Positions 30,345-40,965 are shown, counted from the first letter of the stretch. The stretch is 64,000 nucleotides of DNA from Amycolatopsis nalaikhensis (GCF_030264295.1 NZ_CP127173.1:1805501-1869500), one strand, 5' to 3'. The notes: generated by a model from the letters alone, not told the origin. Numbers and translations are program-made.

Positions 30345-30941
30345 TCAGCTGACCAGGCCGCGGCGGAAGCCGTGGGCCACGGCCTGCGCGCGGTCGCGCA
30401 CGCCGAGCTTGCGGAACAGCCGGCGGGCGTGGGTCTTGACCGTGTCCTCGGACAGGTACAGCTCGCGGCCGATCTGGCCGTTGCTCTTGCCCTGGCTCAT
30501 CCCGCGGAGCACCTGAAGCTCGCGCTCGGTCAGCTGGACGCCCGGGTCGGACGGCTGACGGGGCGCGGGCACCGAGGTGCTCGCGAGGGTGTGGGCCAGC
30601 GCGGCGACCAGCTCCGGCCGGGACGCGTCCCAGCGGAGGTAGCCGCGGGCACCGCCGGCGATGGCGGCGGCGATGCTGCCGGCGTCGTCCGGGGCGCCGA
30701 AGACGATGACGTTCGCCTGGGGGTTGGCCGAGACGAGCCGCCGGGTGGCTTCGACACCCGTCGGGACCGCGCGCTGCGTCCCGACCAGCACGACGTCGAC
30801 GGGCTGACGGGAGTACCGGGCCAGCAGCTCGTCACCGTGCGCTACGCAGTCGATGCGACTGACCCCAGGGACCGCGGACATCACTCGGGTGAGCCCTTCA
30901 CGGACACTGCGTCGGTCGTCGCAGATCAAGACCGTCGTCAC
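30345..30941 (-). CDS. bldM: BldM-like orphan response regulator lacking the phosphoacceptor Asp
   Basis: 198 residues. The C-terminal LuxR HTH (LTERELQVLRGMSQGKSNGQIGRELYLSEDTVKTHARRLFRKLG) and the last residues (AHGFRRGLVS) match the Streptomyces BldM/WhiI type as I recall it. The receiver keeps the acidic pair (LICDDRRSV), but where an Asp is expected the sequence is VVLVGTQRAVPTG, so the phosphorylation site is missing. Therefore it is probably controlled by ligand binding or dimer exchange, not by a kinase. Neighbouring sigD supports the BldM assignment. Monocistronic. Confidence 0.8.
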   Translation of the reverse strand: MTTVLICDDRRSVREGLTRVMSAVPGVSRIDCVAHGDELLARYSRQPVDVVLVGTQRAVPTGVEATRRLVSANPQANVIVFGAPDDAGSIAAAIAGGARGYLRWDASRPELVAALAHTLASTSVPAPRQPSDPGVQLTERELQVLRGMSQGKSNGQIGRELYLSEDTVKTHARRLFRKLGVRDRAQAVAHGFRRGLVS

Positions 30942-31072
30942 GGGGTTTCCTTCCTGCAGCCGGGTGACATTCCACTTCCCCTATCGGACGCTTTAGCCCG
31001 AACCTTGACACGATCCGGTGGCTTTTTTTGAAACTTCTTAGCCCGGATGCCGGAACACCCCATTCCGACGGC

Positions 31073-32065
31073 TCAACCACCCGGGACGGGGACCCATGGT
31101 GATTCCCCCGCAACCCTCCTCCCGCAAGGATCTGCGTTTCGTAACACTGCGTGCAACACCTCCGCCACTCTGAATCGATACTCCTCGGCGTGTCCTGGGC
31201 GCAGGTCGGCGGCGACGAGTGCCGCCGGCCACAAAAGTGAAAGCAGTTCGCATTCTTCCGCGGTGGCCATCGCCTTTCCGACAAGAGCGTCCGAAATCTC
31301 CCGGTGATCGGGAGCACCGGCGGCCCGCAGGGCCACGGCCAGCACAATCCCGGATTTCACGGCGTGCCGCCGAGCGCCCCGCGCGACGGCGGTTTCGAAG
31401 GCGAGTTCGGCATGCGGGACAGCGGCGGCGCCGTGACCTGCGGCGAGCTCGATCTCGGCCCCGACCCAGCCGCCCCGGACGGTGGCCCGCCACCGTGCGT
31501 CCTCGCGGGAGGCGCGGGCGGCGAAGCGACGTGCGGCGGTGAGGCGGCCGAGGGCGAGGTTGTCGGCGGCCAGGCCGAGCAGGGCGTCGGCTCGGGCTCC
31601 GGCGGCGTCGAGGCCGTCGGGGTCGGTGGTGGCCGAACCGAACAGGGCTCCGGCGGCGTCGAGGCCACTGGGGTCGCCGATGGCGGCCGAACCGAGGCGA
31701 TCCGATTCACCGTCGCCCTCGAGCGCGGCGGCCGCACCGGCCGAAGCCCGGCCTACCTCCGCCGAGCCCTGGCCGCCGTCCGCGACCTTCGCGAACGCCT
31801 CGCCGTCCAGTGCGCGGGCCTGCCGGTGGCCGCCCAGCTGCCGACGGTGCGCCCCAAGCGTGCTGGCGGCCAGTGAGGCCGTCACCGGGTCTCTGTCGCG
31901 CCGGAGGACATCCAGGAGGGCCGCCGCGGCCGCGTACCGGCCCTGTGCGCCCAGCACGATCGCCGCGAGGAGCCGTTCGCGCGCGGTGTCGCCGCCCCGC
32001 GTCGACGCGGGGTCGGGCAGTGGCTCGCCCCCGAAGGCGGCGGCCCGGAGGGCGGCTTCGTGCAC
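31073..32065 (-). CDS. TPR-like helical protein (Rv3415c-type)
   Basis: 330 residues, Ala-rich helical repeats without a catalytic motif (RYAAAAALLDVLRRDRDPVTASLAASTLGAHRRQLG; ADALLGLAADNLALGRLTAARRFAARA). Its position beside whiB3 matches M. tuberculosis Rv3415c. The middle contains an in-frame 51-bp tandem duplication (copies starting near 31594 and 31645), giving the GLDAAGA element twice. Start at 32065 is the best fit. Confidence 0.7.
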   Translation of the reverse strand: MHEAALRAAAFGGEPLPDPASTRGGDTARERLLAAIVLGAQGRYAAAAALLDVLRRDRDPVTASLAASTLGAHRRQLGGHRQARALDGEAFAKVADGGQGSAEVGRASAGAAAALEGDGESDRLGSAAIGDPSGLDAAGALFGSATTDPDGLDAAGARADALLGLAADNLALGRLTAARRFAARASREDARWRATVRGGWVGAEIELAAGHGAAAVPHAELAFETAVARGARRHAVKSGIVLAVALRAAGAPDHREISDALVGKAMATAEECELLSLLWPAALVAADLRPGHAEEYRFRVAEVLHAVLRNADPCGRRVAGESPWVPVPGG

Positions 32066-32121
32066 CCGACCTTTCTAGCGGGTCCCACCGACAGAAACCA
32101 TGATCGAATCCGCCGAGGCGC

Positions 32122-33129
32122 CTACCGGCGCGTGCCCACCAGGACGTGCTCGATGCGGTCCGCCGCGCCCGGCAGGTCCGTGAGCAGCTCGACCTTGTCC
32201 GGCAGCGTCGCCGGGTCCCAGCCCGGCCCGCACGCGAACAGCCTGCTCCGCTGCCGTCCCCGCGACACGCGCGCGAACAACCGCGTGTCCGCCACCCCGC
32301 GCCGCTGCGCCCACAGCACCACCGCCGCCGGCGCGCTCCGGCGCACCGCCACCGCCAGGACCTCCGCGGGCAGCGGCACGCCGAACAGCTGCGCGCCGAT
32401 CCGCCGTCCCGCCAGCGACGCCGCCAGCGCGTACATCGGCATCGAGTCCCGTTCCTCCGGGACGCAGCCGAGCAGCACCGGGCGCGTGTTGCGGGGCTCG
32501 TCGAGCACCGGGGTCGCGCGCACCAGCGCCGCGAACACGCACTCCGCCAGCAGGTACTCGACCTCCGCGCCCGCGCTCGCACCGCGCCAGCGTGCGCCCA
32601 GCGCCGACAGCACCGGCTCGATCACCCCCGTCCACGCCGGGAGCACGCCGAGCTCGGCGATCGTGTCCGCGAGCATGCGCTGCACCGCGCCGACGTCCAT
32701 CGCGAGCGCGGCCGTGCTCAGACGGCGGGCCAGGCGGGACCGGACTTCGTGGCCGTCGTCGGCGGCCTCGGCCTCCGGGGGCTCCTCGGGCTCCTCCGGC
32801 TGCGGCGGCCCGGACCGCGGCATCTGCTCGAGGGCGTAGCGCGCGGCTTCGGCGGTCGACGCGCCGCTCAGCAACGCGCGCTGCATCAGTTCGAGCCTGC
32901 CGATGTCGGAGCTGCCGTAGCGGCGGTGGCGGCCGTCGGTGTGCCGGCTCGGGCCGAGCCCGTAGCGGCGGTCCCAGGTTCGGAGGGTGGACGGGGCGAC
33001 CCCGAGCCGGCGGGCGACCGAGGCCACCGGCAGGGTGGGTTCTTCGGTGCCCGACCCAGCTCCCACGAGCCTCAATATCCAGGCACTCAGCGGAGTCGGC
33101 AACCGGAGGCGAAACCCCTGCTCACACAT
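32122..33129 (-). CDS. MerR-family regulator with degenerate B12-binding-like domain
   Basis: About 335 residues. MerR HTH (PVASVARRLGVAPSTLRTWDRRYGLGPS, then GRHRRYGSSDIGRLELM), an acidic Pro linker, a helical B12-binding_2-like domain, and a Rossmann-type C-terminal domain as in CarH/LitR light regulators. The cobalamin-ligand His of the ExxxH motif is absent (PEERDSMPMYAL), so B12 binding is unlikely. The true start is uncertain: the conserved part begins near LSAWILRLVG, so starts at 33129 or slightly downstream are possible. Divergent from whiB3. Confidence 0.75.
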   Translation of the reverse strand: MCEQGFRLRLPTPLSAWILRLVGAGSGTEEPTLPVASVARRLGVAPSTLRTWDRRYGLGPSRHTDGRHRRYGSSDIGRLELMQRALLSGASTAEAARYALEQMPRSGPPQPEEPEEPPEAEAADDGHEVRSRLARRLSTAALAMDVGAVQRMLADTIAELGVLPAWTGVIEPVLSALGARWRGASAGAEVEYLLAECVFAALVRATPVLDEPRNTRPVLLGCVPEERDSMPMYALAASLAGRRIGAQLFGVPLPAEVLAVAVRRSAPAAVVLWAQRRGVADTRLFARVSRGRQRSRLFACGPGWDPATLPDKVELLTDLPGAADRIEHVLVGTRR

Positions 33130-33166
33130 CCGGGGGATGCCTAACGGCTGAATCGAACCGAATCGC

Positions 33167-33195
33167 TTGAACAACTATTGGCGCGCTTCTAACGT
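33167..33195 (+). promoter_or_regulatory. Promoter of whiB3
   Basis: -35 TTGAAC (33167-33172), 17-base spacer, -10 TAACGT (33190-33195). Predicted start near 33202, leaving a 5' UTR of about 74 bases before ATG 33276. Confidence 0.6.
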
Positions 33196-33275
33196 TACCG
33201 CCGTTGCACCGAATGGAGTATCGGCACCACAGCAGAGCAGCTAGCGGCATCGACCGAATGACGGAGGCGGTCAGG

Positions 33276-33578
33276 ATGGCAGACACGCGCAGGCTCCCAG
33301 GACCCAACGCCGACATGTGGGACTGGCAGCTCGAAGGGTCGTGCCGGGGGATGGACAGCGCGTCCTTCTTTCACCCGGACGGCGAGCGCGGCCCGGCGCG
33401 GGCACGGCGGGAGGCCAGGGCCAAGGCCGTCTGCCTGAGCTGCCCGGTCTTGGAGATGTGCCGCAGCCACGCGCTGGCGGTGCACGAGCCCTACGGCATC
33501 TGGGGCGGGCTCTCGGAGTCCGAACGCGAGCACATCATCAAGGCCGACAAACGCGCGCTCAGCATGTCCGGCGGCTGA
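33276..33578 (+). CDS. whiB3: WhiB-family Fe-S transcription factor, WhiB3/WhiD type
   Basis: 100 residues. Four Cys (GSCRGMD, then VCLSCPVLEMC) bind a 4Fe-4S cluster, the FFHPDGERG motif is present, and GIWGGLSESER forms the turn that contacts the SigA region 4. Close to M. tuberculosis WhiB3 (PGPNADMWDWQLEG start), which responds to redox state and NO. ATG 33276 follows GGAGGCGGTC. Two hairpins follow the gene. Confidence 0.93.
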   Translation: MADTRRLPGPNADMWDWQLEGSCRGMDSASFFHPDGERGPARARREARAKAVCLSCPVLEMCRSHALAVHEPYGIWGGLSESEREHIIKADKRALSMSGG

Positions 33579-33593
33579 GCGCCCACAGACATC

Positions 33594-33627
33594 GGAGGGC
33601 GGCACCGGGTGGGGTGCCGCCCTCCGT
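33594..33627 (+). terminator. Terminator of whiB3
   Basis: 13-bp perfect stem (CGGAGGGCGGCAC / complement) with an 8-base loop, followed by GCTTTCC, 15 bases after the stop codon. Confidence 0.85.
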
Positions 33628-33646
33628 GCTTTCCGGGAAACGAAGA

Positions 33647-33680
33647 AACGGGGCGGCACACGAAGTGCCGCCCCGTTTTC
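33647..33680. terminator. Terminator of groEL (bidirectional)
   Basis: 14-bp perfect stem AAACGGGGCGGCAC / complement with loop ACGAA, with T residues at both outer ends. It lies 10 bases beyond the groEL stop. Confidence 0.9.
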
Positions 33681-33689
33681 GGTGAAGCG

Positions 33690-35315
<1,626 letters not shown>

Positions 35316-35394
35316 TTACCTTTCTCTGAACGCAAGAACGCCCCGCTCCCCGGCTTGCTGCGGGGCCCGGGGCGTCATGCGCTGCGAGCGGACG

Positions 35395-35688
35395 TCAGTT
35401 GATGACGGCCAGCACGTCGCGGGCGGACAGGATCAGGTAGTCCTCACCGTTGTACTTGACCTCGGTGCCGCCGTACTTGGAGTAGATGACGACGTCGCCG
35501 ACGGAAACGTCGAGCGGGACGCGGTTGCCCTTGTCGTCGATCCGGCCCGGGCCCACGGCCAGAACCTTGCCCTCCTGGGGCTTCTCCTTGGCGGTGTCGG
35601 GGATGACGAGGCCGGAAGCGGTCGTCTCCTCGGCCTCGCTCGTCTGGACAACGATCTTGTCCTCGAGCGGCTTGATGTTCACGCTCAC
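35395..35688 (-). CDS. groES: Co-chaperonin GroES
   Basis: 97 residues; the heptameric lid of Gro[30 protein letters not shown] contains the mobile loop, then [18 protein letters not shown] 35688 ([11 protein letters not shown]) is preceded at the right distance by GGAGGT; the longer frame starting at 35703 would include that ribosome site. First gene of the groESL operon. Confidence 0.96.
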   Translation of the reverse strand: MSVNIKPLEDKIVVQTSEAEETTASGLVIPDTAKEKPQEGKVLAVGPGRIDDKGNRVPLDVSVGDVVIYSKYGGTEVKYNGEDYLILSARDVLAVIN

Positions 35689-35785
35689 CGGGTTGACCTC
35701 CACGGTCGTCGAAAGCGTTGGCAGGATGACTTACGGTCCTACCACCCCCGCCGTCGCGGGTGCCGGGGCGTGTCGGGCCGTGCAA

Positions 35786-35812
35786 TTAGCACTCTAGCCA
35801 GGTGAGTGCCAG
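35786..35812. promoter_or_regulatory. CIRCE operator overlapping the groESL promoter
   Basis: TTAGCACTC, 9-base spacer, GAGTGCCAG: CIRCE with two changes in the right half. On the minus strand a promoter TTGCGA (35820-35815), 18-base spacer, TAGAGT (35796-35791) runs through it, so HrcA binding would block the -10 box. Confidence 0.88.
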
Positions 35813-36049
35813 CTTCGCAAGGAGGGTGGTCCCTGACGTGTGAAACGCAGGGAGAGGCGCCCTGACCGGCGGCGATCGCCCGCTCGCCGGAACGCCCGCC
35901 AGCCGCGCAACGAGTCCGCCCACACCGCGCCGAGCAGTCGGCACCGAAGAGCCGGGGCGAGGGTGCACGAGGCGCGGCAACAACCCCTTACCCGGAGCGT
36001 GAGTTTCTGGTTAGGTTCTCACCGTCTGGCACGAGAACCCTGGGGGTTT
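35813..36049. other. Intergenic region between groES and the amidase gene
   Basis: No gene supported; the open frame through it is a 5' extension of the amidase frame. It holds the groES -35 at its left edge and presumably the amidase promoter (TTAGGTTCTC near 36011-36020 is AT-richer). Confidence 0.4.
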
Positions 36050-37919
36050 ATGCCCATGTCATCCCATCCCTTCCGGAGAACCGCGACCATCACGGCGGCG
36101 CTCGCGATCGCAGCAGGCCTGGCCACCGCACCGGCCCAGGCCGACACGACGAGCCAGCGGCAGCAGGACTTCAAGGCCGCGGCCAAGGAGTTCGGAGTCC
36201 CGGAGAACATCCTCCTGGGAGTCTCCTACCTCGAATCCCGCTGGGACTTCAACGCGGGAACGCCGAGCACCTCAGCGGGCTACGGCCCGATGCACCTGAC
36301 GGACCTGCGCGAAGCGGGAGTGGCGACAAGCCACCACGACGAAGGCACGGAGGACCCGCGAGGCGACGAGGCCCGCCCAGCCCTCCATCCCCAGGCCGGA
36401 CCACCAGCCCCACCCCCGACGCTCCAAACGATCGACGAAGCGGCCAAGCTCCTGAACTCGGACGCGAGCACGCTCCGCACGAACCCCACGCAGAACATCC
36501 GAGGAGGAGCGGCCCTCCTGGCGAAGTACCACACGAGCGACTGGTACGAAGCGGTAGAGCGCTACAGCGGCTCAACCGGAGAAGCCGCCGAGACGTTCGC
36601 GGACGAGGTCTTCGCAACGATCAAAACGGGCGTGACGAGGACAACGGACGACGGCCAGCAGATCACCCTGGCCGCAACCCCGGACGTAACCACCCCGCAG
36701 CACGAGACGAACCCGGCGAACGTCGAGTGCCCGAAAACAGTGGCCTGCGAGTCGGTCCCGGCGCCGTACCAGGAGCTTCCCGGACAACGACTACGGAAAC
36801 CACGACCTGGCGAACCGCCCGGAGAGCCAGAAGATCGACCACATCGTCATCCACGACACCGAGGGCTACTGGGACAACGTCCTGGACCTCGCCCAGGACC
36901 CGACGTACGTGAGCTGGCACTACACGATCCGCTCGAACGACGGCCTGATCGCCCAGCACGTCCCGACGAAGGACGTCGCCTGGCACGCGGGCAACTGGTA
37001 CGTCAACGCGAAGTCCATCGGCATCGAGCACGAGGGCTTCGCCGCGAAGGGCACCTGGTACACCGAGGCGATGTACCGCTCGAGCGCGAAGCTCGTCGGC
37101 TACCTCGCGCGCAAGTACGGCATCCCGCTCGACCGGGCGCACATCATCGGCCACGACAACGTGCCGGGCACGATCCCGTCGACCATCAAGGGCATGCACT
37201 GGGACCCGGGCCCGTACTGGGACTGGTCGCACTACTTCGACCTGCTCGGCGCGCCGCTCGGCGGGTTCGGCCTGCCCGGCTCGTCGCTGGTGACGATCGA
37301 CCCGGACTTCGCGACGAACCAGCCCGCCTTCACCGGCTGCGACAGCCCGGGAACCCCGTGCGCGCCGCGGGGTTCGGAGGCGGTCGTGCTGCACTCGGAG
37401 CCCAGTGAGACCTCGCCGCTGCTGAAGGACGCCGGCCTGCACACCGACGGGTCGCCGTCCACCATGGACGTCTCGGACGTCGGCAGCCGGGTCGCCACCG
37501 GGCAGCAGTACGCCGTCGCCGAGGTGCGTGGTGACTGGACCGCCGTCTGGTACCTCGGCCAGAAGGGCTGGTTCCACAACCCGAAGAACGCGCGCGTCGC
37601 GAAGCCCGCGATCGGCTGGGTCGTGACGCCGAAGCCCGGCCTCGCGACGGTGCCGGTGTTCGGGCGCGCCTACCCCGAGCCCGAGGCCTACCCGGCGAAC
37701 GTGCCGGTGCAGGCGATCACGCCGCTGCCGTACACCCTCTCCGCCGGCCAGAAGTACTCCTCGGCCGGGACGGTCGGCTCGGAGTACTACTACGCGGTGA
37801 CGTTCGACGCGGCCGACCACGTCGTGGTCAAGGGCAAGCTCAAGTACGTCCAGATCCAGTTCGGGCACCGGATCGCGTTCGTCAAGGCGGACGACGTCCG
37901 GCTCGTCCCGGCGTTCTAG
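36050..37919 (+). pseudogene. N-acetylmuramoyl-L-alanine amidase, secreted, frameshifted at about 36773
   Basis: Frame 1 (ATG 36050 to about 36772) encodes a signal peptide (ending PAQA) and a lysozyme/transglycosylase-like helical domain (ESRWDFNAGTPSTSAGYGPMHLT; NIRGGAALLAKY). Frame 2 (about 36774-37919) continues with an Amidase_2 domain: zinc His in HIVIHDTEG, VAWHAGNW, SIGIEHEGF and HIIGHDNVPG, then SH3-like repeats. One extra base in CAGGAGCTTCCC breaks the frame; removing it gives one 622-residue enzyme. The first part uses many A-ending codons, unlike its neighbours. Cleaves the stem peptide from the glycan strand if intact. Confidence 0.85.
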
Positions 37920-37941
37920 CCCGGCCCGGCGGAGGTCGCGC

Positions 37942-39318
37942 TCACGCGTCGAGCGCGACCTTCGCCCCGGTCGCCTGTTCGGTGTTGCGGCGCGTCTTCG
38001 CCCAGCCGTTGCGGCCGCGCACCAGCCGGAACAGCGCGCGCCACGACGTCACGTAGAACGTGTAGATGTACGCCGCGTACGCGAAGCCCATCCCGATGCC
38101 GCGCAGGATGTTCTTGCTGCGCAAGCACTTCAGCTGGTAGATCGGGCCCCAGACGAGGAACGGCAGCAGCCCGAACGAGCCGTAGATCGCGAACAGGATC
38201 CACGCGCCTTCGGTGAACCACGTCCACATCTGCGCCGGGTCGCCCGCCGTGCTCACCACCAGCAGCAGGAACGGGATCGGGTACAGCAGCGAGCCGAGCA
38301 GCTGCAGCCACGGCTGGGCGAGGTAGTACATCATCTCCGCCGCGCCGAGCGTGGTCACGTGCGGTGAGTCCCAGATCCGGCGCAGGTAGCGGGCGCACTG
38401 CATGGTGCCCTGCCCCCACCGCGTCCGCTGCACGAGGAACCGCCGCAGGCTGTACAGACCTTCCTGCGCCACATGGGAATCCGGCGTGAACCCGGTGCGC
38501 CAGCCCGCCGTGAGCAGGTGGACGCCCAGCTCGAAGTCCTCCAGCAGCGAGCCGCGCCACGGCTCTTCGGTGCCGCCCGCGATCGAGTCGAGCGCGGTGA
38601 GCCGCGTGAACTGGCCGTTGCCGCCCATCGAGATCGTGCCGGTGAACCCGCGGGACGTCTGGATCGCCGCGATCGCCGTGCGGAACTCCAGGTCCTGCAG
38701 CTGCGCGAGCTTCAAGCCGAACCAGCGGCCGACCGGGTTGCGCGTCGGCGGCGGCGTTTCGACGTTGCTCATCCAGACGTCGAGCTGCACCGCGCCGACC
38801 TCCGGGTCGCCGAAGAGGTGCCTGGCCGCGCAGACCTCGAGGCAGTTCGGCGCCGGACGGCCGTCGGCGTCGACGACCACCACGACGACGTCGTCGCGCG
38901 CCGCGTCCGGGCCCATCCAGTCGTTCAAGGCGCGGTAGGCGGCGTTGAGCGCGTCGCCTTTGCCCGTGCGGGCTTCGGGCCGCACGCGCGGCACCAGGTG
39001 CAGGTACGGGTCGTAGCCGCCGTGGCGCCGCCACAGCATCCGGACGACGCGGGCGGTGCGGTCCTCCGAGTCGTCGTCGACGACCCAGACGTGCGCCTTG
39101 CGGAACGTGGTGCGCAGGTAGCGGATCGTGTCGCGGATGACCACCTGCTCGTCGCGGCACGGCACGAAGAAGTGCCACGTGAAGTCGGCCGGGTCGCCCA
39201 CCGGGCCCGGCTTGCGGCGCAGGTACGGCACCACGATCACCACGACGTAGACGAGGAACGCCACGCTCATCGTGAGCGCGAACGCCTGCGTGATGGCCAG
39301 CAGGACCTTGACGCTCAT
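37942..39318 (-). CDS. Membrane glycosyltransferase family 2, exosortase-linked
   Basis: 458 residues. N-terminal helix, then a GT-A domain: VVDDDSEDRT, TGKGDALNAAYRA, the DxD-type VVDADGRP, the catalytic LLEDFELG and the QRTRWGQG (QxxRW) motif of processive GT2 enzymes, followed by about four C-terminal helices and a basic tail. Likely polymerises or transfers a sugar at the inner membrane. ATG 39318 overlaps the exosortase stop (ATGA), so the two are translationally coupled; exosortase-GT2 pairs are known from the XrtG systems. Confidence 0.92.
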   Translation of the reverse strand: MSVKVLLAITQAFALTMSVAFLVYVVVIVVPYLRRKPGPVGDPADFTWHFFVPCRDEQVVIRDTIRYLRTTFRKAHVWVVDDDSEDRTARVVRMLWRRHGGYDPYLHLVPRVRPEARTGKGDALNAAYRALNDWMGPDAARDDVVVVVVDADGRPAPNCLEVCAARHLFGDPEVGAVQLDVWMSNVETPPPTRNPVGRWFGLKLAQLQDLEFRTAIAAIQTSRGFTGTISMGGNGQFTRLTALDSIAGGTEEPWRGSLLEDFELGVHLLTAGWRTGFTPDSHVAQEGLYSLRRFLVQRTRWGQGTMQCARYLRRIWDSPHVTTLGAAEMMYYLAQPWLQLLGSLLYPIPFLLLVVSTAGDPAQMWTWFTEGAWILFAIYGSFGLLPFLVWGPIYQLKCLRSKNILRGIGMGFAYAAYIYTFYVTSWRALFRLVRGRNGWAKTRRNTEQATGAKVALDA

Positions 39319-39854
39319 GCCTTCTTCTTCCGGGTGGCCAGCCAGACGAACAGGACGATCGAGACCGCGCCGCCGAACACGCTGACCATCGAGCCGAGCA
39401 GCGTGTGGCCCCAGTAGTAGCCCTCGTCGGTGCCGAACCCGTGCACCAGCCCGACGATCGTGAGAATGCGCAACTGGTTCACCAGCACGACGACGAGTGC
39501 GGAAATGCCGAGCGAAAAGAAGAGCCGCTTCGCATTCGCGGGCCGGAAGTACAACATGATCATGGTCACAACGAGCAAGGGGAGCAAAAGAAACGCCGAA
39601 GAACATTCCGGCGTCATTCTCAACCCGAACGGAGCAGCGCCGCTCAACCCAAAGTAAACAGACTCGCGATCACCGGCGACATAAACACCCGATGTAGTGA
39701 TGACGTCGAGGATCGCGCCGGCCAGCCGCACTTCCAGTTCGCGGTAGAACCGCTCGGCCACCACCACCACGACCCCCGCGGCCGCCAGCGCACCCAGCGC
39801 CACGACCAGCGGAAACCGTGCCATCCCAGCGTTCGGAGCGCTCGCTACGGCCAC
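39315..39854 (-). CDS. Exosortase/archaeosortase-family transpeptidase-like protein
   Basis: 179 residues, about six hydrophobic helices. The family's proposed catalytic triad is present: Cys84 in TPECSSAF, Arg129 in NQLRILTI, and His150 in YYWGHTLLGS. The core size matches minimal exosortases. GTG 39854 follows GAGAGGAAC. These enzymes cut C-terminal sorting tails and pass the protein to another carrier. Encoded in one operon with the GT2 and divergently from a tailed secreted protein. The subtype cannot be named from sequence alone. Confidence 0.85.
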   Translation of the reverse strand: MAVASAPNAGMARFPLVVALGALAAAGVVVVVAERFYRELEVRLAGAILDVITTSGVYVAGDRESVYFGLSGAAPFGLRMTPECSSAFLLLPLLVVTMIMLYFRPANAKRLFFSLGISALVVVLVNQLRILTIVGLVHGFGTDEGYYWGHTLLGSMVSVFGGAVSIVLFVWLATRKKKA

Positions 39855-40185
39855 GACGTTCCTCTCGGTGTCGATTCTTCGATCAAGCTGCGGACCCCCG
39901 GCGAGCGTAAGTCATGAGCGGCCCGCCGTTCCACCCGGAGGGGTGGTTTGAGCGCCCATTCGGCTCGTTCCGCGGCAAACTTGCTAGGCCAACAGGGTGA
40001 TATCGAAACGACCTGCGGAAACGGCGCCGGGTCTTACCCGATCCGGTGATTCGGGAAATTTCATGTGCTATTCGAGCCGGTCTTGGCGATAGTCGATTCG
40101 CGTGCCGAGTCGAGGCAAGCCGGTTCGATCCGCGCCGCCGTCACGCGATACCCCGGGAAACACAGCGAATTCGGAGGACCAGTTG
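39855..40185. other. Divergent promoter region of the exosortase locus
   Basis: 331 bases between the exosortase operon and the tailed surface-protein gene, the AT-richest stretch of the locus. It contains the hairpin CCACCC-GGAG-GGGTGG (39931-39946) and the A/T-rich GGGAAATTTCATG around 40055. No gene seen. Confidence 0.4.
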
Positions 40186-40953
40186 ATGAAGAGCTCCCTC
40201 GTGCGCCGCGGCGGACTGCTCGCCGCGGTCGTGGCGAGCGTCGTGCTCGCCGGCGCGGCCCCCGCCTCGGCGGCCCCCGGCGACGGATCCGCGTACGGCG
40301 TCAAGGTCGACGTGAAGCTGCTCGGCAAGGAGGCGGTGAAGGCGGGCCCGTTCGCGGCCGCCAGCACCGCGGGCCCGACGAGCAACAGCCTCGCGAAGGT
40401 CGACCTGCCCGGCGTCCTCACCGCCGGCGCGATCAACACCGAAGCCAAGCGCGACGACAACTCCGGCGCGGTCACGGCGAAGGCGAGCACCGCCGACGTC
40501 GGCCTGCCGCTGCTCAAGGCGGCGCTCGGGAACGTCGGCATCAAGCTCGTCGAGGCGGTCTGCACGGCGACGCAGAAGGGCGTCGAGGGCAGCACGAAGC
40601 TGGTCGGCGCGGACCTCGGCAAGGTCGGCGCGGTCGACTCGACCCCCGCCCCGAACACGCAGATCAAGGTCGGGCTCGGCGAGCTCAACGTCGCGACGAT
40701 CATCCTGAACGAGCAGATCAAGAACAACGACGGCAGCCTCACGGTCAACGCCGTCCACGTGAAGCTGCTCGGCGAAGGCCTCAATGCGCTCGGCTCGGGT
40801 GACGTCATCGTGTCGCAGGCGAACTGCGGCCCGGCCGCGCCGCCGATGCCGCTGGCGTCCGGCGCGGGCCTGTGGATCGGGCTCGGCCTGCTCGGCGCCA
40901 TCGCGGTGCCGGTCGGGACGCGCATCTACCGCCGTCGCGCCACCCAGGCCTGA
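40186..40953 (+). CDS. Secreted protein with C-terminal sorting tail (choice-of-anchor type)
   Basis: 255 residues. Signal peptide 1-29 (cleavage near PASA), a repetitive beta-rich domain (YGVKVDVKLLG, ALGNVGIKLVEAVC, IKVGLGELNVATIILNEQ), two Cys, then a Pro-rich segment (PAAPPMP), one transmembrane helix (about 227-245) and a basic RRR tail. This tripartite end is what sorting enzymes recognise, and the body resembles the NCBI 'choice-of-anchor P' family. ATG 40186 follows TCGGAGGA. Divergent from the exosortase gene and probably its substrate. Confidence 0.82.
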   Translation: MKSSLVRRGGLLAAVVASVVLAGAAPASAAPGDGSAYGVKVDVKLLGKEAVKAGPFAAASTAGPTSNSLAKVDLPGVLTAGAINTEAKRDDNSGAVTAKASTADVGLPLLKAALGNVGIKLVEAVCTATQKGVEGSTKLVGADLGKVGAVDSTPAPNTQIKVGLGELNVATIILNEQIKNNDGSLTVNAVHVKLLGEGLNALGSGDVIVSQANCGPAAPPMPLASGAGLWIGLGLLGAIAVPVGTRIYRRRATQA

Positions 40954-40965
40954 GCGAGGTCCGGG

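Noticed and set aside
36773..36779. Programmed +1 frameshifting as the main explanation of the three breaks
   Set aside because: The third case (glmS) lacks the CTT codon, the genes are unrelated, and none belongs to a family I know to use recoding; a systematic sequence error is simpler. Kept only as an alternative.
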